A stretch of DNA of 64,000 nt from Episyrphus balteatus (Eukaryota; Arthropoda; Insecta; Diptera; Syrphidae), in NCBI RefSeq assembly GCF_945859705.1, contig NC_079136.1:1405501-1469500 (forward strand). The letters are read 5' to 3'. A model generated the notes under the pieces. That model had not been told where the DNA came from. It worked only from the letters and a program-made list of their open reading frames with translations, and did not search any database. The position numbers and the translations under genes are program-made. Numbering within the stretch: the first letter of the stretch is position 1; every line of letters begins with the position of its first letter. Shown here in pieces: positions 11,901 to 24,230 of this stretch.

Positions 11901-13074
11901 AAAAAAAAATAACTTAAATAAAAAAAACGAAAACGTATAACAATGTTAATTTAAAGTAGTTTTTAATCATAAAACATCCTTAAATCAAAAAATTAGCAGC
12001 CCTTGGTGATCGATACTACAACTCTTGGGTCACCATGCAAGTAATTTACCATCAGGCTATCTCACTGTTGAACATTACTGTGATAAACTGCAACTTGCAA
12101 AAGGCTGACAAAGGCGCCTATTATGATGGTTGTCAAATATCAACACGATAGGAATGAATAGGTATTACCGTGATAGAATATCAAAACTTTTGGTAAACTG
12201 TGTCCTTGCTAAGAATTTGAGATCTTTTGTGAATAGTTATTTTCATAAAATCGGTATTATGCATGTCAAGAATTTTGCTATGTATCAAATTTTCCATCAA
12301 TTGTAAATTTATTCCAGATAGATTTTTCTAATCATATTTTTTTTTTTACTAAAAAACGTCGTTTTTGGGCATTTTCAGTCAAATAAAATAGAAATTCGAT
12401 TTGAGGAAGCCATTCGTTGGACTTTACTTACGAGAAGAATATGTGAATGGTTTTTATTTTAAACTCATTGTCCGCTAATTGTTGTCATCAGTTTTTTACT
12501 AAATTAAAATTAAAACTTAAGCGTCTTAGAAACGCACATTTGTCCCAAATGGATAAATTTTAATTTCTCACAAGAGGAAAAACGCAGGGCAAAAATACAT
12601 TTCTTTGAAAAAAAAAATAAAATCAAGAGTTAATTCATTACGAAGAAAAAAATAATTCATTACATTTTTTTTGAAATGAAACGTCAAAACAAAAAAGCGC
12701 CTATTCACAATTGTATTTTGATCAATTTGTACAATAGAGAACAATTTATCAATTGACAACCGTTATACCAAAATGTCTATCAATTGACAATTTTACGCTG
12801 TTTCAACATTAATTAAAATTGTTTCGTGTAAGCTTTTTTTAACACTAAATTAAAGTTGACCATATTTCATTTTACGTTGCGTTTTTCCCCCACAGTGAAA
12901 GAGATATTTGTTTGCGTTACAATAACAAAGCGAAATCCTTTTTTTCTTGTAACGCAAATAAATACAATGATCTGATCTGGATCACGATGAAAATAAAACA
13001 CGGCTATGTATTATCTTATTTCGAAATAGAGTTGAGCTACCTAAATCAAATTTGTAAGTAAAATGTAGAAAGTT
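8901..13074. other. Long AT-rich non-coding stretch
   Basis: No supported gene. It contains a 95-codon open frame (8983-9270) without recognisable domains, long A/T homopolymers around 10365-10600 that create false open frames on both strands, and a 54-codon open stretch near 11990-12150. No repeat family members were identified here. Confidence 0.5.
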
Positions 13075-13215
13075 GTTAGTGTCAAAAAATGCCATCTTTT
13101 TACCGTTATCTTAGAAATGTGACTATGAGTATATTGAAATTGTGCACAAATGTAGTCTTGCCTATATAGCTTCCCTATAAAATTGTACCCATCTATCATT
13201 TATGGAAGAACTTAC
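13075..13215 (+). repeat. Fragment of dispersed repeat family shared with 28.5-29.4 kb and 33.9-34.5 kb
   Basis: The text TTTTACCGTTATCTTAGAAA, followed by a GTGACTATGA...TTGAAATTGTGCACA...TAGTCTTGCCTAT pattern and a final TCTATC..TTTATG, parallels the sections at about 29255-29350 and 34320-34430. Class is unknown. Confidence 0.5.
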
Positions 13216-14661
13216 TTAACTAAGTTTTTTGTTAACAATGTTTGATTATAAGGCTGAGATGCCACCAAATTAGTTTGAAAATTTCCGATTTACTGTCTTT
13301 GTTGTGTAAAACTTTACTAGCCTGAGTAGAGTATAGACAGTTCCCAATAAAACACGGCTACAAGAACACCCTTCTGTCCAATTTCTATGACTTCCAAACT
13401 TTTTTTTTCTTGATCATCAATCTGCCAATATTAAATTCAGTCAATTTACAAAAAAGAGGTAGGTATTAACGTAAGATGTTGGCAACTTGTAGCAATTGGC
13501 AACATCTTCACTTCAAAGTTAAAAATTTGTTGGCGTTGTCAATCCAAAGAAAAAACTCTTTTTATAAAACATCAATCAGCGTTAAATCGATTTATTCTGC
13601 GGCTAATTGTCGTCACCAAATTGACGCACCTTTACAAAATCAACAACTCCTGTACAATTTAATTTAAAAGGATATCCCCAAGGCGCAATGAAGGGCTCTT
13701 AAGTAATTAGTTATAAGCTGATTACCCCGAAGTTCTACTTGCGTGAATTTGAAAAGTCACCCTTTTTCCTTTCGCCTCTGATTCACCTTCTTGAAAAGTG
13801 TAAATCTCCAAATTGTTGAAATTTTAATTTGCCTCGTCAATTTCTGGAATTAAATGCTTGATAAAAATCTTAAATACCTATCTACCCATTAACGTAGATA
13901 AAAAATCTTAAAAAAGAATCCCCCCCATTTAATTCAATTGAATTTCCCCAATCAAAGTGCAACTGTTTGTCTACCGAAACAAATATAATCTAAATGTTTA
14001 TACAAGAATTTCGGGGTGTGTGCCTTTGGCCACCTGGTGTCTTTCTCTGTCTATTGACATTGGTGACATGTAACATACTCGCGTACAACCCAATGGTCAC
14101 AACAAACAAACCAACGCCACGATGCATGGTGACTGATTTCATCAAAAGAATGAAAATAAAAAAAGAGAAATTAAAAATCTCCCAGTTCCCTGCCAAGAGT
14201 ATCTCTCAATTCTATCTTTTACCTGACTGAATGTTCAATTACACCCTTTTTGTCGGTGTTGTGTTGTCTATAGCGGCCATCGGCTATGCGGCGCTGGTTC
14301 TGCTTGTTTCAGGTCGTCATCGTCATTATACCATCCAACAAAGTCACAACCACGAAATTCTTCTGTCGTTATTAGCACACAGGGCAACGGGTATGGCATC
14401 GGCAGCGGCATATTGGCTAACCAGAAAAGCACTCAAGGAAATATTCACGTAATTAATTCTTGATTATTATCGTATTTTTTGGCGACAGGTGCTCTCTGTT
14501 CAAAGTACTCATACTCATACCCTACGCGAACCCACACGTACCTAGTACCTACCTGAAAGTAACGAAGAATCGCACACAGCACAAATAATACTCTGCTGCT
14601 GGTGGTTTTATGGGTCTTTGTCCTCATGCGTCATTTCATTACAAATGATACATTTTTAGTA
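13216..14661. other. Mostly unique non-coding DNA with slightly GC-richer part at 13990-14640
   Basis: The interval 13990-14640 has higher GC and fewer homopolymers than its surroundings. It carries two consecutive plus-strand open frames (13994-14230 and 14231-14452). The second begins with a hydrophobic stretch of about 25 residues followed by a His-rich segment. Neither matches a family I know and no splice context was found, so no gene is called. It could be a conserved non-coding element or a cryptic exon. Confidence 0.4.
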
Positions 14662-15179
14662 TAGGGGAGACTTGGATTGTTTTTTTGAAATGGGCAAAGG
14701 AGAATAAACAAAATTTGATAGAAGAAGTTAGCAAGGAAGTAGTTTAGTAGTCATTTCTACAATAAATATTTTTTTTAACAATTTGTTTATAAAAAAACAT
14801 TGTGTTTTTTCGTTTTTTTGGTCTCTAATTTTTATTTTACGCTTTTTACTAAATTTAGGTTCATGCAATGCGTATAAATATATTTTATTGGAAAAAAATT
14901 TCTTTTTTGATTATAAATAATTTTCTGGATTGGACATTGCACGGCGCAAACTCGAGGCGTCAACATAAAAGAGCTGTAGAGCCGCCATTTTGTTTTTTTT
15001 TGTTGTACTTCAAAAAAATTGTATCAATACTTTATAATATCAATAATATCACATACTTTCCCAAATTTCAATAAATGCTTTCAGTTTTCCAAAAAAAATT
15101 ATTGAAAAAGCTGTCGTCCAGAGGGATTTCCCCCCTTAATACTTTGGGTTAAGTCGTCACCTGGCAGAGGTGAAAATGG

Positions 15180-15810
15180 CTAACTTTTTTCAGCTAGGCT
15201 AAAGAGCTATTTTTAAAGAGCAGTGAGTATAGCATACAAAAAGAACAGCTATTAAAGCTGCTATATAATCACTCTTTGAATAGCAATTAACGCCACAGGT
15301 TACTCTTTAAATTTCTTTCTGATTTGAAATATAATTGAAAGTAAAGAATACAAAAGAAATAACTCTTTGAATGCCTGCACTAAAACAATGGTACTTCTAA
15401 TTGTTTTACTCTGTTTTGTCATCATTATAGTTAATTTTTCTCTACGTCTTTGCTTTTTTCATCGTTAATCAAATTATTAGATATGAAGAACAGAATGCTC
15501 ATAAAAAAGCAGTGAAATAGTAAAGCAGTTAAGTAACACAGAACAGAGAGCAGTTATACTATAAAACATTTTTACTGTTCTTCCTGTTGATTTGAGCATC
15601 CTATATTCATTAATGTATTATCATTGTAAGAACAAAAATAGTACAACAGCAAATTCGATTGGGTTGGATTTTTTGTAATGCTTGTGACTGAGCAGTGAGC
15701 AACGATATTGAAGAGCAATCGCAACTGTTTTTTCTCAGTGGAAGAGCAGAGTGATTGAGAGCAGCTATCACAATAGCACCCTCAGCTCTAGCTAGGTGTG
15801 CTGAAATGAG
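15180..15810. repeat. AGAGCAG-rich palindromic repeat block
   Basis: Variants of GAGCAGTGA / AAGAGC recur near 15218, 15508, 15550, 15692, 15712, 15744 and 15760. The outer parts (CTATTAAAGCTGCTATATAATCACTC near 15253; complement of GCTATTGTGATAGCTGCTC near 15770) are inverted versions of each other. The block is denser in this motif than any other part of the window. It probably derives from a transposon with short internal repeats; the class is not identifiable. Confidence 0.45.
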
Positions 15811-16079
15811 CTGCAGAACGTTCTTTCATTTTTTTTTTTCAAATATTTAACTTAAGAGATCTGAAACCAATATATTGAAATTTAGCGGGAAATCCATGCA
15901 GTTTAATATTAAAATATTAAATTTAGCATGTTAATGAATTAATCTATAAAACCAATAAATTAACTTGTGATACTAAGAGATGAGCGGTCTTCGGAAATAA
16001 AATTTAAGCAATATCCAAAGGGAACAAAGTTGGGACAAAGCTGCTTTGAAAGAAACTTTACTATTTATTTATTTATTTT

Positions 16080-16216
16080 TTATTTTATTTTATTTTATTT
16101 TATTTTATTTTATTTTATTTTATTTTATTTTATTTTATTTTATTTTATTTTATTTTATTTTATTTTATTTTATTTTATTTTATTTTATTTTATTTTATTT
16201 TATTTTATTTTATTTT
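16080..16216. repeat. (ATTTT)n microsatellite
   Basis: A perfect pentanucleotide array of about 27 copies (137 bp), preceded by a few TTTA units. It opens overlapping false reading frames of repeated Phe-Ile-Leu-Phe-Tyr. Arrays like this vary in length between individuals. Confidence 0.97.
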
Positions 16217-16620
16217 CTTTGTATAAATTTTAAAGAAATTTGGTTGATATACGGGAAGAACCAACAAGAGAACAAATTTTCGTTCAATGTTATTTTACTT
16301 CATTTAAAAGAAAACTTAAAATGCAGTTTTATTGCAATTGAATACGTATGCAAAGATCATTTAAAATCTTTAGAGCCATTTTCGAGAAAATTGTAATAAC
16401 TGCAAAATTTTGTGGGGTAAACTTCCTAAGCTAGTTATAAAAAAAAAAACAACTTTGTACTAAATTTGAAGAAAATCCGTTAACCCGTTTAGGCTGTGAA
16501 AAGAATCTAATTGTTGGTTTTGATTAAAACCTCCACAGGATACCAATATTTGAACTATAGATCAAATAAATAACTTACATCGAAATCGACTTTTCTTTCG
16601 AATTACACCATTCTCCCCTA

Positions 16621-18371
16621 ATTTCTTTGTTTTTTGTCTAGATATATTTTTTGTGTAACTTCCATGTTATGACAAAATGACAGTTGATGGGTTGCTTAAT
16701 GTGAATTTGAAACAAGGTTTGCATTTTTGTTTTGTTAGCACAGAGCTAGCGTTTTTATGAATTCCTTGAAATAAGTAAAAAACATGTTACTTCGCTAAAG
16801 CTAATGTTCTTTATACCATTTCTAAGGTTCCCAATATCATCGTCTGTGTGTGTGTGTTACTTCAGTATAAGAAATTGAATTAAAGGAGTTGACATCGAGT
16901 ATACACAATGTGATAACTGTGTATAGTTGATGACAGCTTGTTTTACTCGTCATAAGTTTTGAATTTTTATTCACACTTTTTTTCTCTTGATATACTAAAA
17001 AATGTTCAAAATTACATAACACATTTTCCGAAAGGAAATAAATCTTTTTTCACTCTGTTTTTTTGTGAATCAAATCAAAATTTGTTTACTTCAAGGTTTG
17101 GATTATGACTTGCAACAAAAAAAAAACAACCTACTTGAGATTTCAATCAAACGTCACCGATGTTGATGATGACGAGGAGAGAAAGAAACCTTAGAAGCTT
17201 GCCTGTCAGTCTGTCTGGTAGCTGTCATGTAAATGTCTAAATGAGCTTAGTTAAATTACAAAAAAAAAAAGGTGTGACAATTTGTTGGAAAGAGGGCACA
17301 GTTTAAATGTTGGGTCTCTCTCTGCTTGGGCGCCAGTTAAAACAAACACCTTTGCAAAAAAGTAAAACGATTCCCTCTTTTATTTAGTAAATAACTCTTA
17401 GAAATAGTTAATTGAATTAGTAGCTCAAATGCTTTAAGCGAAAGTTGAAATGTAGAACCACTTCAACAGCGAGCCTTTTTGATTGCAGTAATTTGTTAAT
17501 TTTATGAATATTATACTGAGATATCATAATCATATCATATTCATACTCATTTATTGATCAATTCGCAAGGGAAATTAAGCCCAGATAAAGTTTTATTATG
17601 CTCTCTCAGTTTTATTATCTATTCATTTCTTTAAAAGGAAACAATAAAACCTTGATTGAATTATATTCTTTTCAAAACAAAAATGGAAAAAATACATATT
17701 CTTTTTTTTTTTTTTTTGGCTAAATAATTAATGAAAGAAAAAGTTATTCGTATACCTTTCAAAACTGATAACTATTTTATGTAGCAGGACGACTTATGAA
17801 ACTTAACCTACAAAGACTTTGGGATTATTTCGTTTTATTGTTGCGCAATGAAATGAAAACATTAGCACGCAAGTACCATGTACGAAAGGATATAATTCTG
17901 TATATGTGCCTATAACATCTTAAGTTACACATAAACACATGATTATTATAAAGGTATATAGCACACCTATAAACCATATACAGTTACCTATGCAACAAGA
18001 CAATAATATTCTATTCTATGTGAAAACTAATACTTTTACTTTGGCAAAGCTCAGACTGTCTTTAAGGAAGATTAAGGATAAATAATACTTTTAGAGCTTA
18101 GTTCAACTCTTGCGACATAAAAGATTATTATACGAGTGCAAACAAGCAAACATAAATGCTTAAAATGATGACATAAATACAGAAAAAGAATATGTTATTT
18201 CGAAGCTTTGGAAGAAAAATAAAAAAAAAAAAATATCAAATAACCTCTTTTTTTTATAGTTTAACAAACTGTGTAGTGAGCTTTAAAGAGTTTATGTCAG
18301 TTGCTTTTTTTTTAAGATGGCGAATACAATTTAAACGTATCTAAAGGCGACATGTTTCAATTTATAGTTTA
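16621..18371. other. Non-coding DNA
   Basis: Unique-looking AT-rich DNA without recognised genes. It includes a (GT)n run near 16845-16857 and poly-A/T tracts. Confidence 0.55.
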
Positions 18372-18373
18372 TA

Positions 18374-20154
18374 CAGTAAAACCCGGATAAGTACCTCACC
18401 TTAAATGCCCCGTTTTGTTAGGCACTAAAGCGGGTAAGTTACTTACAAGAACCCGCTTAAGTGCTCATAGGCACTTATCTCTATATTTACTAAAAAATAT
18501 AAAAAAAACATGTTTGATTACACTGGTCGGGAGCAAGAACTTTGTAAGTTGATTTTAATTAACTTTAGTGTGCTGAATTCAAAACTGTTTACAGATTTAT
18601 TCTTTCACGTCTAGTTTTTGAGCTACACTCATCACTATTTTCGCTATAAACTCCCAAAAACTAATTTTCAATTTAGTTCTTTTTGATGTTTAGTCAAAAA
18701 TATATATATTTTCCCGTAATATGGTGCTTTTTTAAGTCAAAAACAGAAGTCGCAATCTGGAATTTGGTTCAAAAACCATTCATTTCTTTGGAAAAAAACA
18801 AGCAAGATTTGGAGATATTTATCATAAAGGAGAATGGGCATTTTGGACGTTGAGCGGCCATTAATGAAATTGGTATCAAATGAAAGAATTATAACATAGG
18901 AAAAACTTTTACTATGGACGTTTCCCTGTATTGCATTAAGAATGCAAGATAATGCAGTATTAGTATTGTAAATGCATTGTTCAATGTATGAAGGACAAAT
19001 TGATTTATATTTTTATTTGAAACATAAAATATGATGCTCTGTCATTTTCCCTGAGTCTGAAGACATAAATCTTGAAAATCCGACCAATAGAACTCATAAT
19101 ATAAGATTTTTTAGAGAACCATTTCAAGATTTTGTTCGAAAGTTTTCAAACAGTTCAAACTAACAAAAAATTGAACAACGAAACTCTCAAAATAGGCTTG
19201 AAATTGTTGTGTTAAAATGCTTATAGTTTGTGTTCTAGTGGTTGGATATTCAAGTTAAAGGTCTTCAGAATCAGGGAAAATGCCAGAGTATCATTTTTTG
19301 CACTTAAAATACACGATTAAGTTATAACAATGAGACAATCTATATAAAGTGTTAAATGCAAAAATGCATTTTATCCGTTTTTGAAATACGTCACAAGGAT
19401 AAAACTTCTGCAAAATATATGTAAACCTTAATTACATCAAAAAATAATAAATTCATTCATGGCCGCGTAACGTCCACGTTCCATACAAACTTGCCCATTC
19501 TCCTTTCTTTTTTCAATATCTTCGGGAAAAAAAAAAATAAATTTGAAAATAAAATAAGTAACTTAAGGACGTTTTAATATGGCGTTTCGAGATTGCATAA
19601 GTAGTTTTGGAAAAAAAAATAACTTAACGGTAATGTAATTTGACGTCAAATGTACCCAAAAAACGCGTTTTTGACCTGTTAATATTCAAGTATTTCGAAA
19701 ACGTGACGTGCTAGTGAAATTTTGACTTCGGATTCGGACTCAGCACACAAAAATCCCTTAGAAAAGTAGGGTTTGCTTCCTGCTCTATTTTCGTTGCCGA
19801 CCAATGTTATTAAGAACAGAATCTTCACAAACAAAATAACTTTGAAAGTTTAAAATAACTAACTACTTAGTTTCTACTTTTAGTAGAATTTTTGAATCTT
19901 AAAGCTCTTTAGCAAATGAAGTTTTTCTTACTGCTGAAACTTGTTTCAAATGTGTACTTAAAAGAATTTCTTGCAAGTAAATTAAATTATAAGTATTTAA
20001 AATAGAAGGTAGTTAAGCGGGAAAGGCAGTTAAGCGAAAGGTACTTAAAAGATGAGTTTTATATGAAAAAATCCTTAAAATTTTGGTTCTAAAAAACAAA
20101 GGCACTTATGCGGTTTAGGCACTTAAGCGAGAGGCACTTATCCGGGTTTTACTG
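18374..20154. mobile_element. pogo/Tigger-like MITE interrupted by a nested element
   Basis: Ends are CAGTAAAACCCGGATAAGT and its complement, flanked by TA (18372-18373 and 20155-20156). The second copy at 51019-51502 lacks the nested insert and lies in the opposite orientation. The CAGTAAAACC-type terminus with a TA target resembles pogo/Tigger elements. Removing the 1286-bp insert plus one TTA leaves about 492 bp, matching the 484 bp of the other copy. No transposase is encoded. Confidence 0.9.
18521..19806. mobile_element. CACTG-type non-autonomous element nested in the pogo-like MITE
   Basis: Inserted between TTA (18518-18520) and TTA (19807-19809), where the empty copy at 51.3 kb has a single TTATTA context. 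Ends are CACTGGTCGGGAGCAAGAA and the complement of CATTGGTCGGCAACGAAAA, about 14 of 19 matching. CACTG-type termini with a 3-bp duplication fit EnSpm/CACTA-like elements, though PIF/Harbinger also uses TTA-type targets. The interior is itself partly inverted: AGGAGAATGGGCA at 18827 against TGCCCATTCTCCT at 19491. A related segment without ends lies at 37590-38225. No transposase frame is seen. Confidence 0.75.
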
Positions 20155-20156
20155 TA

Positions 20157-20525
20157 CTTCTTTTTAATCTGTGTCAAAACTCAAAAAGGAACATTTTTGT
20201 GACCATAAACTCCTTGTATACAAGAAAAAGCATGACTCATTCTCCGATTCCACTTCGCGATTGCAATTTCCTTTTTAATACGAAGTCCAAATTAAGAAAA
20301 CTTATATCCTGATAAAAATTCAATCATTTATAAGGGTAATTAGGGGTAAAATGACATAACAAAACAAAAAAATTTTCTAAACGGTAAGCCGTAGAAACTT
20401 GAATTTTTTTAGTTTTTTGGTTAAATTTGTAAAAAGAATAGCAAAAGTGTTGGAAAAAAAATTTTTTTAAAAGAATTAAATACTGAGTTTTTAATAGTTT
20501 TGTTTTTAAACTTTTCAAGGGATAG
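20157..20525. other. Non-coding DNA
   Basis: Nothing recognised. Confidence 0.5.
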
Positions 20526-21545
20526 ACCTTTGGACAAAGTGGACATTATAAATAGTACCTAGAAATTTTTTTTATTGACTTTAAACTTGGTAGTTAACAG
20601 TTTTGGGTGATTCCCTAGAGGACAAATTGAAAGTTATTTTTTAAGACCAAAACTAACGGTACCTGTCATATAAAGGAAATAGAAAAGTTAATTTTTTTTC
20701 AAAAACGGCTCTAACGATTTTGATTGAAATTTTTGTGCAGTGTGACAGAAAAAAGATTTTTTTGGAAATAAAAAAAATACCTGCCATAGAACGTTTTTTT
20801 TATTTATGAATTTCTCGTAAACTACGAAACACATTTCGAATTTTTATACAGAAACGTTAAAACAATCATTATATAAAAAATTTCAAAATTTTTCAAAAAA
20901 CAAATTTAGATATTTTTAAAAATTATTTCAATTTTTTTTTTTTTTTTTTGAAAAATCAATTTTTTGGAAATGGGTTGATGAATTTTATTGAAATTTCGTT
21001 TTTATGTTTTGAATAATATTTTCTTAAAAGTGGCATACCAATTTTTTTTTTGAAAAATGTTATTTATAGGTACCTATAAGAAATTATTTTTTTTTAACGG
21101 CTCTACGATTTAAAGATACTGAAACAGTGTTTAATTAATTACAAAACCAGATTTTATTTTTTTTACACTTCTTATTAAATTCCTTAAAAAATATAAAAAT
21201 TTAAATTTTTTCTAATTTTGTTCAGAAAAAAGGTTTAACATAAGCGTTATTTTTACCTTAAGAGCAATTACGTGCGACCCCAGTCGTGCATTTTATTTTT
21301 TTAGACCCTGATTTTTGAAATATGAATATTTGAAAAACAACTATTTTATATTTAGTGGCATATTTATTTTTAGGAATTACTTAGAGACTGCAATAAATTT
21401 CAAACTTTTAGGTTTAACGTACGTGTGCACAAAACTTGGATTTTTAACATGATTTTTCACCGAATAACTGGAAAAACTATTTCTTCTGCCTAATATGTTT
21501 CGACCGTTTTCAACCGTTTTCAGCCGTTTAGCAGTAAAAACTCTT
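20526..21545. repeat. Dispersed repeat-like region related in reverse to 30340-30800
   Basis: The phrase CTCTAACGATTTTGAT (about 20709-20724), preceded by AGTTAATTTTTTTTCAAAAA, reappears reverse-complemented at 30478-30515. The flanking CTAGAGG...AAATTG text also matches in reverse. The remainder is T/A-rich low-complexity sequence typical of old repeats. No coding frame. Confidence 0.45.
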
Positions 21546-23383
21546 ATATATAGCGGGTGTTCATAGATTTATGGGGCGTTATGATGTCGAAAAAAAAAAT
21601 TACATTAAGTATTTATGATTTGGTTTACTTTAAGAATTGTATGTGTTAACAAAGAAATAGAATAGAGTTTCTAAATATTTTCCAACAATTGCGACAAATG
21701 TTCTTTGCAAACAACGATGCAATAGCACCTTAAAATTAAATTTTCTTAAATTAAATTTCTATCCAGTTTTTAAGTTTCTGAATGCATAACTTTATCCTGT
21801 AGGAATATTTACTTGGCATCTATGAATAATTTCAAATGCAAAACTGTTGACACATTCAAAATGTTTTTCAATTGTATTCAGAAAACAAGAACAAAAAAAA
21901 ACAATTGACCTAAATTGAAATGAATTTAATTAAATTAATTCCCAACATCGTTCGTTTACCTAAGAATCCGAATACAAGAAATGAGAAAACATGTGTTTTT
22001 GTATGTAAAGAACAATAATTCACTTGTTTGAATATCAAATTTATGAATATGAGAAACTAGTAAACTAAAAGTGAATAACAGAATGACATTTAATGCCAGA
22101 GGCAGGCAGTTCCTCAGATACAGATAAATTTTCACATAAAAACATAAATCATTTTCTTAATTCAGTATCTCAGGGAGGGAGTACAATTTCATAAATAATA
22201 AAAATAAAAAATGTGAAAACAGAAGTGGGATACTGGGGAATATTGTATAATTGACTTTGTCCCACATAAAAGCTCATAATTAAGAATTGAATTGCTAAAT
22301 TAATGATTTTCGTATGTGCAATTGAAATTCATTTCAAACATAACCCACAACTCGAATTCCGTATTTATGGAGCAGCACCGCATTGAACCACAATAATTTT
22401 CGACGAAATACAAAAGTTCCTGCTTTTATTTTTATTTATTTTTTTGCTGTGTCGGTTTTTGGTTCACATTTGTGAGCTCATTAACTAAATTGATGAAACA
22501 ATATTTATGTGGCTTTTGGGCTGGGGAATTGGAGTATTATTATGGAGGCTTATGATGCCTTTTTATTTCAGTTCTTTGAATGAGTCATTTCATTTTGTTT
22601 GTTATTATTATTTCATTTGGGACGTCACGAAATATGTAATTCCCTTGTCGCAACGCAGGTTCAACAACTGTCATCGTATTTGTTAGTTTCGTGGGACAGT
22701 TCATTGAATTTGTATGAAATTTAATTCAACAAAATATCTCTACAATTCAAATATGCGAAGTTCATTGTTTTAAATTAATTGTTACAGACAACTTCCGTCC
22801 ATCCGGTTGACTGACAAGTGGTGACACTGCAAAGCCAAATGATGATTCATTGGGAACAGATTCAAATTGAATTTTGAATTTCCGTACGTGTTCAATTGCA
22901 ATAATTGAAATTAATTGATAACAAAACAAACAAAAAAATGAATTGATTTTATTTTTCATCTGATCGTAAGATGATTTAATAAAATCGATTCTTTTATTCT
23001 GCAATTTGTATGCTTTCACAGCAATATTAACTATAAATATTTCAATTTCAATGGAAGTGAGTTAAATTAGAGAAACCTTTCAGTAAAATCCATTGCGTAA
23101 TTTTAAAGATTTTTATAATAGATCAGATTTAAAAAGGTACTTCTTATAAAAATCGGTTGAGAATTGACTGAGACAAAAAAAAGTTCCTTGGCTCTATCTT
23201 ATTTGCGAAATGATTATGACGTCACACAGCAAAACTGTCAAAAACCAAATGAACATACCCCGTTTTCTGTTTATCATGGAGCTGTTTGCTGAGCGTTTTG
23301 TTTTTTTTAAGAGTATGAGAGCAATAAACCGAATTATCGCAGAATTCACTTTCAACACTTAACCAAAAATCACAAACTGAAAT
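21546..23383. other. Unique-looking non-coding DNA
   Basis: No gene. The part 22300-22700 has few homopolymers, many ATTA/TAAT cores and balanced composition, which is how long-intron regulatory DNA often looks. This is an impression, not a demonstrated enhancer. Confidence 0.4.
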
Positions 23384-24230
23384 TGAACGGTAATGCCCAG
23401 CCAAGTCCTCTAGTAACTATTGGCACTAGACTCTTATTTACAGGATCCAATTAAGGCCATTTTACTTCTTACTTAGTTACTTCTATATCAAAACAACCAG
23501 AAATTCAAAATGGTGTTAAAATAGCCTAAAGCATGAGTTTTTACTTTGATATAGGGCAGATCATCAAAATTATGGTTCGCTTTTCTCGAACGCGGAAACA
23601 TGAAATTTAACATAATTAAAAATCGAAAATTTAATATTTTCAATTCAGGGAGCTTAGTAACCGCATATTTATGCTTAACTTATACTAAACATTATGAAGC
23701 ACTTATAATTATAAGTATCGTAGAATCTTGAAACTTGGTATAGATGATAGTTTGACATTTTCATTATCATTGAATGCTTTTAAACATTAAGGAGCACTTC
23801 TTACTATCGTAGATGACATTGATTCTTTAAACTTCGTAGAACAGTTTTGGTGGGAGGTTTATACGGAGGACAACCCATATTGGAATATTGCACTAAGTCT
23901 GAAAAAATGGTTGAACTTTTTTCATGGAAGTTAGCCGAACAGAATGCATCTAAGTGCGCTTTGAACTATTAGTTTAGAAATATTAGAAATTATTAGAAAT
24001 ATTTGTTTCCTTTATTAAACACTTTTTTTCATCGTAAAACCATGAAATATTTCAATCAGACAACTGAATTAAAAAGCTTATTTTGGTCAAATTACCAAAT
24101 TAATCGCCAACAAGTTCTATGAATTTAAAATTCTACACCAATGCCTTGCCAAAAGTAGTATGAGATCTCAAAAAAAAAATTTACCGTTGAAAAGGATTCA
24201 AGTTCTCCTAAGGCACAAAAAAAAGCGCTA
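23384..24230 (+). repeat. Dispersed repeat, copy A (family shared with 39.2 kb)
   Basis: Starts with GGTAATGCCCAGCCAAGTCC and continues through CTCTTATTTACAGGA, AGATCATCAAAATTATGG and repeated TATCGTAGAATCTTGAAA-type units. The same order is seen at 39216-39822. Internal units of about 150 bp are repeated in tandem. No ends or target duplications were recognised; class unknown. Confidence 0.7.

Larger units (their letters stand above)
14664..16618. mobile_element. Possible TA-flanked element with short GGGGAGA ends
   Basis: Both borders read TA followed by GGGGAGA (14662-14670 on the + strand; the complement at 16612-16620), resembling the first bases of the 4017-5640 element. Only about seven bases are strictly identical, so the pairing may be chance. 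The interior carries the AGAGCAG-rich block (15180-15800) and the (ATTTT)n array. Confidence 0.3.

Noticed and set aside
14231..14452. 73-codon plus-strand frame with an N-terminal hydrophobic helix
   Set aside because: Considered as the missing Fas1 signal-peptide exon, but no good donor or expected downstream residues follow and the rest does not resemble Fas1.
16046..16396. Open frames of 88 and 116 codons
   Set aside because: They are translations of the (ATTTT)n microsatellite.
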